50,510 nucleotides of DNA from Nemertoderma westbladi (Eukaryota > Xenacoelomorpha > Nemertodermatida > Nemertodermatidae): NCBI GenBank assembly GCA_032718475.1, contig JAUCBJ010001474.1, forward strand, positions 1 through 50,510. The letters run 5' to 3'. The translations under genes were made by a program, and so were the position numbers. Of the stretch, positions 1-12,611 are shown one piece after another (within the stretch, counting starts at the first letter, position 1; every line of letters starts with the position of its first letter). Below the pieces are notes generated by a model. The model ran no database searches. It worked only from the letters and a program-made list of their open reading frames with translations, and had not been told where the DNA came from.

Positions 1-2
1 TA

Positions 3-239
3 CTGCAAATTAGCATTTGTCTCAAGCGTGAATCTTCCCCCAATCTACTTGCTACGTTCACTGCACATAATATTTTGTTTACCGAATTATCAACTCTAGA
101 AAATAAACTATGTATAGATTTAAACCGTAAATGCACAAATAATGGTATATTAAAACTACTAAAGGCCAGAGTGATGCTCGTTGGTTCACCGTCGGTCATC
201 CGTGGTATATTAAATAGCCTCCTAAAACAATTATTGTAA
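3..239 (+). pseudogene. Open C-terminal reading frame of unknown origin
   Basis: The frame starting at base 3 is open from the window edge for 78 codons and ends at TAA 237-239. It has no obvious start here, so it would be the C-terminal end of something beginning upstream. The peptide is Leu- and Lys-rich (for example LENKLCIDLNRK, then ILKLLKARVML) and ends in LLKQLL. I do not recognise the family. It lies upstream of a host exon and ends in a stop, so it is unlikely to be an exon of that gene. A transposon remnant is the simplest guess, because a dispersed repeat follows at 273-340. In AT-rich DNA an open frame of this length is suggestive but not proof of coding. Confidence 0.3.
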
Positions 240-553
240 GCAACTCTGTATATTCCTATCACCAACAATATAACTGTAACCTGTTCTATTGAATAGATTG
301 GTTAGAGTAACGTATCACGTTAACCTGTTCCTTTCCCTTATTTAATGGTGAATACTCGATTTTAGTGTTAATTAATATATTTAGTGCTAATTAATATATG
401 TTAGTGATGATTAACATATTTGGTGGAAAGTGAATATTTTTGTGACTTTGCTGTTAAATTTAGAGAAAAATTTATATTTTTAGTATGTCCATTAATGACT
501 GTTAATACTAATCAGTGACCAATTAATTATTATGTAATATATCATTTAATTAG
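240..553. other. Intronic or flanking AT-rich DNA before the first visible exon
   Basis: No coding frame is supported here. The stretch contains a dispersed repeat (273-340), short TTAATATATTTAGTG-like direct repeats around 365-425, and the 3' splice site AG at 552-553 that opens the first host exon. The AT-rich run just before it (TCATTTAATTAG) makes a weak polypyrimidine tract. Confidence 0.5.
273..340 (+). repeat. Dispersed repeat, copy A
   Basis: This copy matches the reverse complement of 33333-33409. Both start with ACTGTA followed by a TGTTCTATTG block, contain a TTGGTTA...TAACGT core, and end in TAACCTG-Y-TCCTTTCCCT. A shorter relative of the right end sits at 30629-30648. Copy A is about 9 bp shorter in the middle. 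The family is unknown; it could be the end of a transposon or a SINE-like fragment. Confidence 0.55.
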
Positions 554-744
554 GTTGGCGATCCGCGAATTGGCAAGGGCACTACAGAGGTCACCAATGG
601 CTGGCCATCGCGTTTCCTGGTGAAAAAATGGTCGCTAAACTCATAATATCTGAGGATTCAAACGTTGAAAAATTTAAGTTATCATTTAAACCCCACTTGG
701 GTTCCAATTGGAGGGATTATAGCGAACAGAAAAACCTGAAAATA
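554..744 (+). CDS. Host gene exon: N-terminal two thirds of an F5/8 type C (discoidin) domain
   Basis: This internal exon begins with two bases of a split codon after AG 552-553, then has 63 open codons. It ends in phase 0 before a GTTTGT donor at 745. The translation includes QWLAIAFPGEKMVAKLIIS and later FKPHLGSNWRDYSEQKNLKI. That is the F5/8C (discoidin) pattern: a surface-exposed Trp-containing start, a strand like WLQVDLG, a strand like VTGVVTQ, then the NW...Y segment. Joined to the exon at 1215, the domain continues as NLKI-FQRHRDSRVV, the usual position of the FxGNxD-type motif. F5/8C domains are extracellular lectin-like or lipid-binding modules. The start of the domain must lie in an upstream exon not visible here. 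There are no in-frame stops. Exon limits rest on splice consensus, phase and domain continuity. Confidence 0.85.
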
Positions 745-1214
745 GTTTGTATTTATTAATAAATATAATAAATATTATTTACTGATAAATATTATTTTAA
801 TTTTTTTTTGTAATTATAGCGAATAATAATTAATGGGATTGGATTTTAATCCCAATGCTGTAGGACGGGACCTAATACATTTTTATTTTATATTCTTTGC
901 TGTCCTCGATTGTTGCTGTGGATAACCCAATAAACTAGTGTACAACAAGTATAAACAAGTATATACTATTCGTTTCCAATTTTACTTAAAAAAAGCCTGT
1001 TATTTTGTATAGAGGAACTTGCGTGCCCGGGGTCACCGGTGGGAACATAACATATCAAAGGGAGGAGTTTGGAACGGATCTGTTATTTTGTATTGTTCCT
1101 GTCTCCATGTGCAGTAAAAACTCGGATAATGGAAGCACGGAAGAAAAGCGGTTCTTTTTCTTGGAAAATGATTTCAAACAATTTGGTAAAATATAATGTT
1201 GTATTCTTATACAG
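745..1214 (+). other. Host gene intron 1 (470 bp)
   Basis: The intron runs from GTTTGT (745) to TATACAG (1208-1214). It is AT-rich at the start (TATTAATAAATATAATAAA and similar). It holds a 63-codon open frame at 1005-1196 that I do not accept as an exon, because the discoidin domain reads through without it. A 14-bp direct repeat CTGTTATTTTGTAT occurs near 999 and 1079. Nothing else stands out. Confidence 0.6.
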
Positions 1215-1413
1215 TTTCAACGCCATAGAGACAGCAGAGTAGTTGATGACTCAGAGTACCCATTCGATCTGCACGAGTACCTGTTGCGGGATCCGGTCCG
1301 GGCGGAGTTTATGCGGATTACGGTGCTGGACGAAGGTTCCGGGGCGTACGCCTCCTTGCGGTTCGAGGTCTACGGCTGTCATATGACGCCCGTGGAGGAG
1401 TTCACCAACGCTG
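1215..1413 (+). CDS. Host gene exon: C-terminal part of the F5/8 type C domain
   Basis: This internal exon follows TTATACAG and starts in phase 0. It gives 66 codons plus one base, ending before a GTTGGT donor at 1414. The protein reads FQRHRDSRVVDDSEYPFDL, then VRAEFMRITVLDEG, then ASLRFEVYGC. This is the canonical end of a discoidin domain: the ARyiRI-like strand, then LR-E-YGC with the terminal Cys that normally disulfide-bonds to a Cys near the domain start. After it comes an acidic linker (TPVEEFTNA). The single leftover G joins AA of the exon at 30477 to give Glu. The exon is GC-rich compared with the surrounding intron, as expected for coding sequence. The donor is a weak match to consensus, but the phase fits only this choice. 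Confidence 0.87.
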
Positions 1414-1501
1414 GTTGGTGAATTTATATTATATATATTAAATAAATCTAAGCAGGAAATTGATCAAGGTACTTTGGTCTCTCCTGGCTGTTAATTTTGT
1501 A

Positions 1502-2080
1502 TGTCTATGTATTGGGGCCTATGTCCTGCACCCAATCGAACAGACCATCGGTGTCGCATAGGGCGACAAGCTGTCGCCACTACTATTCAGTCTGTTTATT
1601 GCAGACCTGCCAGTGCTAATCGCTACTGCATCTATCGGCATTTATATGTATGCGGACGACCTCGTCATCATGGGCGATTCCATCAGCGAGGTCCAGCAAA
1701 GCTTAAATAGACTGCTGGACTGCATCGACAACCATATGAAGGTCAACATTAAAAAGACCAAAGCAATGAAATTTAGACGAGGGAGAAGGCTCTCGGGGAA
1801 TGATAAACTCTACTATAATGGAGTGACCTTGGAATTTGTAAACAAATTTGAATACCTGGAGGTCGTTTTATCCGTGAAGAATGGATCATCCGCGCATTAT
1901 CAAGACCTCTATAAAAAAGGGATTGCTTGCGTCATGAGACTGGCATCTTCAACACCTTTCACGTCACTATCCAAGGAATCTGCCCAGAGACTATGGGTAA
2001 GTATTGTTTATCCAACCATCACCTATGGAACAAACATCTTTATCGGCGATGCCACACAACTGGAACACATAAATAGGACT
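1502..2080 (+). pseudogene. Non-LTR reverse transcriptase fragment
   Basis: One frame (codons at 1502, 1505 and so on) encodes the middle of a LINE reverse transcriptase. It has motif B' (GVA-stop-GDKLSPLLF), then the catalytic motif C in IYMYADDLVIMG near 1646-1681, then NIKKTKAMKF (the K-T-K region) and the FEYLEVVLS strand, with thumb-like sequence after it. TAG at 1559-1561 sits where Gln is expected in the GVxQGDxLSP motif, so this is a dead copy. The fragment lies in host intron 2, in the same orientation as the host gene. It stops where the 16-bp array begins, near 2081. It lacks the endonuclease and motifs 0-A. The clade is uncertain; it differs from the RT at 37.8-39.7 kb. Confidence 0.8.
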
Positions 2081-3830
2081 TATAGTGTTAGTATAATATA
2101 GTGTTGGTATAATAAAGTGTTGGTATAATATAGTGTTGGTATAATATACAGAATTGGTATAATAAAGTGTTGGTATAATAAAGTGTTAGTATAATATAGT
2201 GTTGGTATAATATACAGAATTAGTATAATAAAGTGTTGGTATAATAAAGTGTTAGTATAATATAGTGTTGGTATAATATAGTGTTGGTATAATATAGTGT
2301 TGGTATAATATAGTGTCGGTATAATATACAGAATTGGTATAATAAAGTGTTGGTATAATATAGTGTTGGTATAATATACAGAATTGGTATAATAAAGTGT
2401 TGGTATAATATAAGTGTTGGTATAATATAGTGTTGGTATAATATAGTTGGTATAATAAATGTTGTATAATATAATGTTGGTATAATATAGTGTTAGTATA
2501 ATATAATGTTGGTATAATATAGTGTTGGTATAATATAGTGTTGGTATAATATACAGAATTGGTATAATAAAGTGTTAGTATAATATAGTGTTGGTATAAT
2601 ATAGTGTTGGTATAATATAGTGTTGGTATAATATAGTGTTGGTATAATATAGTGTTGGTATAATATACAGAATTGGTATAATAAAGTGTTGGTATAATAT
2701 AGTGTTGGTATAATATAGTGTTGGTATAATATAGTGTTGGTATAATATAGTGTTGGTATAATATAGTGTTGGTATAATATAGTGTTGGTATAATATACAT
2801 GTTGGTATAATAAAGTGTTAGTATAATATAGTGTTGGTATAATATAGTGTTGGTATAATATGTTGTATAATATAGTGTTGGTATAATAAAGTGTTAGTAT
2901 AATATATTGTTGGTATAATATAGTGTTGGTATAATATAGTGTTGGTATAATATAGTGTTGGTATAATATAGTGTCGGTATAATATACAGAATTGGTATAA
3001 TAAAGTGTTGGTATAATATAGTGTTGGTATAATATAGTGTTGGTATAATAAAGTGTTGTATAATATAGTGTTGGTATAATATAGTGTTGGTATAATATAG
3101 TGTTGGTATAATATAGTGTTGGTATAATATACAGAATTGGTATAATATAGTGTTGGTATAATATAGTGTTGGTATAATATAGTGTTGGTATAATATAGTG
3201 TTGGTATAATATAGTGTTGGTATAATAAAGTGTTGGTATAATATAGTGTTGGTATAATATAGTGTTGGTATAATATAGTTGGTATAATAAGTGTTAGTAT
3301 AATATAGTGTTGGTATAATATAGTGTTGGTATAATATAGTGTCGGTATAATATACAGTGTTGGTATAATATAGTGTTGGTATAATATAGTGTTGGTATAA
3401 TATACAGAATTGGTATAATATAGTGTTAGTATAATATAGTGTTGGTATAATATAGTGTTGGTATAATATAGTGTTGGTATAATATAGTGTTGGTATAATA
3501 TAGTGTTGGTATAATATAGTGTTGGTATAATATAGTGTTGGTATAATATAGTGTTGGTATAATATAGTGTTGGTATAATATACAGAATTGGTATAATAAA
3601 GTGTTGGTATAATAAGTGTTGGTATAATAGTGGATTGTGTCGGTATAATAAAGTGTTGGTATAATATAGTGTTGGTATAATAAGTGTTGGTATAATATAG
3701 TTGGTATAATAAGTGTTGGTATAATATAGTGTTAGTATAATATAGTGTTGGTATAATATACAGTGTTGGTATAATAAAGTGTTGGTATAATATAGAGTAA
3801 GTTAGTATAATATAGTGTTGGTATAATATA

Positions 3831-6800
3831 GTGTCGGTATAATAAAGTGTTGGTATAATATAGTGTTGGTATAATAAAGTGTTGGTATAATATACAGAAT
3901 TGGTATAATAAAGTGTTAGTATAATATAGTGTTGGTATAATATACAGAATTGGTATAATAAAGTGTTGGTATAATATAATGTTGGTATAATATAATGTTG
4001 GTATAATATAATGTTGGTATAATATACAGAATTGTTGGTATAATATAGTGTTAGTATAATATAGTGTTGGTATAATATACAGAATTGGTATAATAAAGTG
4101 TTGGTATAATAAAGTGTTAGTATAATATATTGTTGGTATAATATAGTGTTGGTATAATATAGTGTTGGTATAATATAGTGTTGGTATAATATAGTGTTAG
4201 TATAATATAGTGTTGGTATAATAAAGTGTTGGTATAATAAAGTGTTAGTATAATATATTGTTGGTATAATATAGTGTTGGTATAATATAGTGTTGGTATA
4301 ATATAGTGTTGGTATAATATAGTGTTAGTATAATATAGTGTTGGTATAATATAGTGTTGGTATAATATAGTGTTGGTATAATATAGTGTTAGTATAATAT
4401 AGTGTTGGTATAATATAGTGTTGGTATAATCAAGTGTTAGCATAATATAGTGTTGGTATAATATACAGAATTGGTATAATAAAGTGTTGGTATAATAAAG
4501 TGTTGGTATAATATATTGTTGGTATAATATAGTGTCGGTATAATAAAGTGTTGGTATAATATAGTGTTGGTATAATAAAGTGTTGGTATAATATACAGAA
4601 TTGGTATAATAAAGTGTTGGTATAATAAAGTGTTAGTATAATATAGTGTTGGTATAATATACAGAATTGTTGGTATAATAAAGTGTTGGTATAATATAGT
4701 GTTAGTATAATAAAGTGTTAGTATAATATAGTGTTGGTATAATATAGTGTCGGTATAATAAAGTGTTGGTATAATATAGTGTTGGTATAATAAAGTGTTG
4801 GTATAATATACAGAATTGGTATAATAAAGTGTTAGTATAATATAGTGTTGGTATAATATACAGAATTGGTATAATAAAGTGTTGGTATAATATAATGTTG
4901 GTATAATATAATGTTGGTATAATATAATGTTGGTATAATATACAGAATTGTTGGTATAATATAGTGTTAGTATAATATAGTGTTGGTATAATATACAGAA
5001 TTGGTATAATAAAGTGTTGGTATAATAAAGTGTTAGTATAATATATTGTTGGTATAATATAGTGTTGGTATAATATAGTGTTGGTATAATATAGTGTTGG
5101 TATAATATAGTGTCGGTATAATATACAGAATTGGTATAATAAAGTGTTGGTATAATATAGTGTTGGTATAATATGGTGTCGGTATAATAAAGTGTTGGTA
5201 TAATATAGTGTTGGTATAATATAGTGTTGGTATAATATAGTGTTGGTATAATATAATGTTGGTATAATATAGTGTTAGTATAATATAGTGTTGGTATAAT
5301 ATACAGAATTGGTATAATAAAGTGTTGGTATAATAAAGTGTTAGTATAATATATTGTTGGTATAATATAGTGTTGGTATAATATAGTGTTGGTATAATAT
5401 AGTGTTGGTATAATATAGTGTCGGTATAATATACAGAATTGGTATAATAAAGTGTTGGTATAATATAGTGTTGGTATAATATGGTGTCGGTATAATAAAG
5501 TGTTGGTATAATATAGTGTTGGTATAATATAGTGTTGGTATAATATAGTGTTGGTATAATATAATGTTGGTATAATATAGTGTTAGTATAATATAGTGTT
5601 GGTATAATATACAGAATTGGTATAATAAAGTGTTGGTATAATAAAGTGTTAGTATAATATATTGTTGGTATAATATAGTGTTGGTATAATATAGTGTTGG
5701 TATAATATAGTGTTGGTATAATATAGTGTCGGTATAATATACAGAATTGGTATAATAAAGTGTTGGTATAATAAAGTGTTAGTATAATATATTGTTGGTA
5801 TAATATAGTGTTGGTATAATATAGTGTTGGTATAATATAGTGTTGGTATAATATAGTGTCGGTATAATATACAGAATTGGTATAATAAAGTGTTGGTATA
5901 ATATAGTGTTGGTATAATATAGTGTTGGTATAATATACAGAATTGGTATAATAAAGTGTTGGTATAATAAAGTGTTAGTATAATATATTGTTGGTATAAT
6001 ATAGTGTTGGTATAATATAGTGTTGGTATAATATAGTGTTGGTATAATATAGTGTCGGTATAATATACAGAATTGGTATAATAAAGTGTTGGTATAATAT
6101 AGTGTTGGTATAATATACAGAATTGGTATAATATAGTGTCGGTATAATAAAGTGTTAGTATAATATAGTGTTGGTATAATATAGTGTTGGTATAATATAG
6201 TGTTAGTATAATATAGTGTTGGTATAATATAGTGTTAGTATAATATAGTGTTGGTATAATATAGTGTTGGTATAATATAGTGTTGGTATAATATACAGAA
6301 TTAGTATAATAAAGTGTTGGTATAATAAAGTGTTGGTATAATATAGTGTTAGTATAATATAGTGTTGGTATAATATAGTGTTGGTATAATATAGTGTTGG
6401 TATAATATAATGTTGGTATAATATAGTGTTAGTATAATATAGTGTTGGTATAATATACAGAATTGGTATAATAAAGTGTTGGTATAATAAAGTGTTAGTA
6501 TAATATATTGTTGGTATAATATAGTGTTGGTATAATATAGTGTTGGTATAATATGGTGTTGGTATAATATAGTGTCGGTATAATATACAGAATTGGTATA
6601 ATAAAGTGTTGGTATAATATAGTGTTGGTATAATATGGTGTCGGTATAATAAAGTGTTGGTATAATATAGTGTTGGTATAATATAGTGTTGGTATAATAT
6701 AGTGTTGGTATAATATAATGTTGGTATAATATAGTGTTAGTATAATATAGTGTTGGTATAATATACAGAATTGGTATAATAAAGTGTTGGTATAATAAAG

Positions 6801-9800
6801 TGTTAGTATAATATATTGTTGGTATAATATAGTGTTGGTATAATATAGTGTTGGTATAATATAGTGTTGGTATAATATAGTGTCGGTATAATATACAGAA
6901 TTGGTATAATAAAGTGTTGGTATAATAAAGTGTTAGTATAATATATTGTTGGTATAATATAGTGTTGGTATAATATAGTGTTGGTATAATATAGTGTTGG
7001 TATAATATAGTGTCGGTATAATATACAGAATTGGTATAATAAAGTGTTGGTATAATATAGTGTTGGTATAATATAGTGTTGGTATAATATACAGAATTGG
7101 TATAATAAAGTGTTGGTATAATAAAGTGTTAGTATAATATATTGTTGGTATAATATAGTGTTGGTATAATATAGTGTTGGTATAATATAGTGTTGGTATA
7201 ATATAGTGTCGGTATAATATACAGAATTGGTATAATAAAGTGTTGGTATAATATAGTGTTGGTATAATATACAGAATTGGTATAATATAGTGTCGGTATA
7301 ATAAAGTGTTAGTATAATATAGTGTTGGTATAATATAGTGTTGGTATAATATAGTGTTAGTATAATATAGTGTTGGTATAATATAGTGTTAGTATAATAT
7401 AGTGTTGGTATAATATAGTGTTGGTATAATATAGTGTTGGTATAATATACAGAATTAGTATAATAAAGTGTTGGTATAATAAAGTGTTGGTATAATATAG
7501 TGTTAGTATAATATAGTGTTGGTATAATATAGTGTTAGTATAATATAGTGTTGGTATAATATAGTGTTGGTATAATATAGTGTTGGTATAATATACAGAA
7601 TTAGTATAATAAAGTGTTGGTATAATAAAGTGTTAGTATAATATAGTGTTGGTATAATATAGTGTTAGTATAATATAGTGTTGGTATAATATAGTGTTGG
7701 TATAATATAGTGTTAGTATAATATAGTGTTGGTATAATATAGTGTTGGTATAATATAGTGTTGGTATAATATACAGAATTAGTATAATAAAGTGTTGGTA
7801 TAATAAAGTGTTAGTATAATATAGTGTTGGTATAATATAGTGTTGGTATAATATAGTGTTGGTATAATATACAGAATTAGTATAATAAAGTGTTGGTATA
7901 ATAAAGTGTTAGTATAATATAGTGTTGGTATAATATAGTGTTGGTATAATATAGTGTTGGTATAATAAAGTGTTGGTATAATATAGTGTTGGTATAATAT
8001 ACAGAATTAGTATAATAAAGTGTTGGTATAATAAAGTGTTAGTATAATATAGTGTTGGTATAATATAGTGTTGGTATAATATAGTGTTGGTATAATATAG
8101 TGTTGGTATAATATAGTGTCGGTATAATATACAGAATTAGTATAATAAAGTGTTGGTATAATATAGTGTTGGTATAATATAGTGTTGGTATAATATAGTG
8201 TTGGTATAATATAGTGTTGGTATAATATACAGAATTGGTATAATAAAGTGTTGGTATAATAAAGTGTTAGTATAATATAGTGTTGGTATAATATAGTGTT
8301 GGTATAATATAGTGTTGGTATAATATAGTGTTGGTATAATATAGTGTCGGTATAATATACAGAATTGGTATAATAAAGTGTTGGTATAATAAAGTGTTAG
8401 TATAATATATTGTTGGTATAATATAGTGTTGGTATAATATAGTGTTGGTATAATATAGTGTTGGTATAATATAGTGTCGGTATAATATACAGAATTGGTA
8501 TAATAAAGTGTTGGTATAATATAGTGTTGGTATAATATAGTGTTGGTATAATATACAGAATTGGTATAATAAAGTGTTGGTATAATAAAGTGTTAGTATA
8601 ATATATTGTTGGTATAATATAGTGTTGGTATAATATAGTGTTGGTATAATATAGTGTTGGTATAATATAGTGTCGGTATAATATACAGAATTGGTATAAT
8701 AAAGTGTTGGTATAATATAGTGTTGGTATAATATACAGAATTGGTATAATATAGTGTCGGTATAATAAAGTGTTAGTATAATATAGTGTTGGTATAATAT
8801 AGTGTTGGTATAATATAGTGTTAGTATAATATAGTGTTGGTATAATATAGTGTTAGTATAATATAGTGTTGGTATAATATAGTGTTGGTATAATATAGTG
8901 TTGGTATAATATACAGAATTAGTATAATAAAGTGTTGGTATAATAAAGTGTTGGTATAATATAGTGTTAGTATAATATAGTGTTGGTATAATATAGTGTT
9001 AGTATAATATAGTGTTGGTATAATATAGTGTTGGTATAATATAGTGTTGGTATAATATACAGAATTAGTATAATAAAGTGTTGGTATAATAAAGTGTTAG
9101 TATAATATAGTGTTGGTATAATATAGTGTTAGTATAATATAGTGTTGGTATAATATAGTGTTGGTATAATATAGTGTTAGTATAATATAGTGTTGGTATA
9201 ATATAGTGTTGGTATAATATAGTGTTGGTATAATATACAGAATTAGTATAATAAAGTGTTGGTATAATAAAGTGTTAGTATAATATAGTGTTGGTATAAT
9301 ATAGTGTTGGTATAATATAGTGTTGGTATAATATACAGAATTAGTATAATAAAGTGTTGGTATAATAAAGTGTTAGTATAATATAGTGTTGGTATAATAT
9401 AGTGTTGGTATAATATAGTGTTGGTATAATAAAGTGTTGGTATAATATAGTGTTGGTATAATATACAGAATTAGTATAATAAAGTGTTGGTATAATAAAG
9501 TGTTAGTATAATATAGTGTTGGTATAATATAGTGTTGGTATAATATAGTGTTGGTATAATAAAGTGTTAGTATAATATATTGTTGGTATAATATAGTGTT
9601 GGTATAATATAGTGTTGGTATAATATAGTGTTGGTATAATATAGTGTCGGTATAATATACAGAATTAGTATAATAAAGTGTTGGTATAATATAGTGTTGG
9701 TATAATATAGTGTTGGTATAATATAGTGTTGGTATAATAAAGTGTTGGTATAATATAGTGTTGGTATAATATACAGAATTGGTATAATAAAGTGTTGGTA

Positions 9801-12611
9801 TAATATAGTGTTGGTATAATATAGTGTCGGTATAATATACAGAATTAGTATAATAAAGTGTTGGTATAATATAGTGTTGGTATAATATAGTGTTAGTATA
9901 ATATAGTGTTGGTATAATATAGTGTTGGTATAATATAGTGTTGGTATAATAAAGTGTTAGTATAATATAGTGTTGGTATAATATAGTGTTAGTATAATAT
10001 AGTGTTGGTATAATATAGTGTTGGTATAATATAGTGTTGGTATAATATACAGAATTAGTATAATAAAGTGTTGGTATAATAAAGTGTTAGTATAATATAG
10101 TGTTGGTATAATATAGTGTTGGTATAATATAGTGTTGGTATAATAAAGTGTTAGTATAATATATTGTTGGTATAATATAGTGTTGGTATAATATAGTGTT
10201 GGTATAATATAGTGTTGGTATAATATAGTGTCGGTATAATATACAGAATTAGTATAATAAAGTGTTGGTATAATATAGTGTTGGTATAATATAGTGTTGG
10301 TATAATATACAGAATTAGTATAATAAAGTGTTGGTATAATATAGTGTTGGTATAATATAGTGTTGGTATAATATAGTGTTGGTATAATAAAGTGTTAGTA
10401 TAATATAGTGTTGGTATAATATAGTGTTGGTATAATATAGTGTTGGTATAATAAAGTGTTGGTATAATATAGTGTTGGTATAATATAGTGTTGGTATAAT
10501 ATAGTGTTGGTATAATAAAGTGTTAGTATAATATAGTGTTGGTATAATATAGTGTTGGTATAATATAGTGTTGGTATAATATAGTGTTGGTATAATAAAG
10601 TGTTAGTATAATATAGTGTTGGTATAATATAGTGTTGGTATAATATAGTGTTGGTATAATATAGTGTTGGTATAATATAGTGTTGGTATAATATAGTGTT
10701 GGTATAATATAGTGTTGGTATAATATATTGTTGGTATAATATAGTGTTGGTATAATATAGTGTTGGTATAATAAAGTGTTAGTATAATATAGTGTTGGTA
10801 TAATATAGTGTTGGTATAATATAGTGTTGGTATAATATAGTGTTGGTATAATATATTGTTGGTATAATAAAGTGTTAGTATAATATAGTGTTGGTATAAT
10901 ATAGTGTTGGTATAATATAGTGTTGGTATAATATACAGAATTAGTATAATAAAGTGTTGGTATAATATAGTGTTGGTATAATATAGTGTTGGTATAATAT
11001 AGTGTTGGTATAATAAAGTGTTGGTATAATATAGTGTTGGTATAATATACAGAATTGGTATAATAAAGTGTTGGTATAATATAGTGTTGGTATAATATAG
11101 TGTCGGTATAATATACAGAATTAGTATAATAAAGTGTTGGTATAATATAGTGTTGGTATAATATAGTGTTAGTATAATATAGTGTTGGTATAATATAGTG
11201 TTGGTATAATATAGTGTTGGTATAATATAGTGTCGGTATAATATACAGAATTGGTATAATAAAGTGTTGGTATAATATAGTGTTGGTATAATATACAGAA
11301 TTGGTATAATATAGTGTCGGTATAATAAAGTGTTAGTATAATATAGTGTTGGTATAATATAGTGTTGGTATAATATAGTGTTAGTATAATATAGTGTTAG
11401 TATAATATATTGTTGGTATAATATAGTGTTGGTATAATATAGTGTTGGTATAATATAGTGTTGGTATAATAAAGTGTTAGTATAATATATTGTTGGTATA
11501 ATATAGTGTTGGTATAATATAGTGTTGGTATAATATAGTGTTGGTATAATATAGTGTCGGTATAATATACAGAATTGGTATAATAAAGTGTTGGTATAAT
11601 ATAGTGTTGGTATAATATGGTGTCGGTATAATAAAGTGTTGGTATAATATAGTGTTGGTATAATATAGTGTTGGTATAATATAGTGTTGGTATAATATAA
11701 TGTTGGTATAATATAGTGTTAGTATAATATAGTGTTGGTATAATATACAGAATTGGTATAATAAAGTGTTGGTATAATAAAGTGTTAGTATAATATATTG
11801 TTGGTATAATATAGTGTTGGTATAATATAGTGTTGGTATAATATAGTGTTGGTATAATATAGTGTCGGTATAATATACAGAATTGGTATAATAAAGTGTT
11901 GGTATAATAAAGTGTTAGTATAATATATTGTTGGTATAATATAGTGTTGGTATAATATAGTGTTGGTATAATATAGTGTTGGTATAATATAGTGTCGGTA
12001 TAATATACAGAATTGGTATAATAAAGTGTTGGTATAATATAGTGTTGGTATAATATAGTGTTGGTATAATATACAGAATTGGTATAATAAAGTGTTGGTA
12101 TAATAAAGTGTTAGTATAATATATTGTTGGTATAATATAGTGTTGGTATAATATAGTGTTGGTATAATATAGTGTTGGTATAATATAGTGTCGGTATAAT
12201 ATACAGAATTGGTATAATAAAGTGTTGGTATAATATAGTGTTGGTATAATATACAGAATTGGTATAATATAGTGTCGGTATAATAAAGTGTTAGTATAAT
12301 ATAGTGTTGGTATAATATAGTGTTGGTATAATATAGTGTTAGTATAATATAGTGTTGGTATAATATAGTGTTAGTATAATATAGTGTTGGTATAATATAG
12401 TGTTGGTATAATATAGTGTTGGTATAATATACAGAATTAGTATAATAAAGTGTTGGTATAATAAAGTGTTGGTATAATATAGTGTTAGTATAATATAGTG
12501 TTGGTATAATATAGTGTTAGTATAATATAGTGTTGGTATAATATAGTGTTGGTATAATATAGTGTTGGTATAATATACAGAATTAGTATAATAAAGTGTT
12601 GGTATAATAAA
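3831..12611. repeat. Higher-order repeat copy 1 within the 16-bp array
   Basis: This block is repeated starting 8,781 bp downstream. Anchor variants recur at exactly that spacing: the TCAAGTGTTAGCATAAT variant (about 4430 and 13211), TATGGTGTCGG (about 5172 and 13953), TATGGTGTTGG (6552 and 15333), and CAGAATTAG plus neighbours (6295 and 15076; 7450 and 16231). Inside copy 1 a segment is tandemly duplicated with a 1,464-bp shift (7450 to 8914). That duplication is absent from copy 2, so beyond it the offset becomes 7,317 (8914 to 16231; 11616 to 18933; 12432 to 19749). A further internal shift of 3,518 bp links 8735 to 12253 and 8914 to 12432. Confidence 0.85.

Noticed and set aside
1005-1196. 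Possible extra exon in intron 1
   Set aside because: The open frame has no recognisable domain. The F5/8C domain joins smoothly from 744 to 1215 in phase 0 without it.
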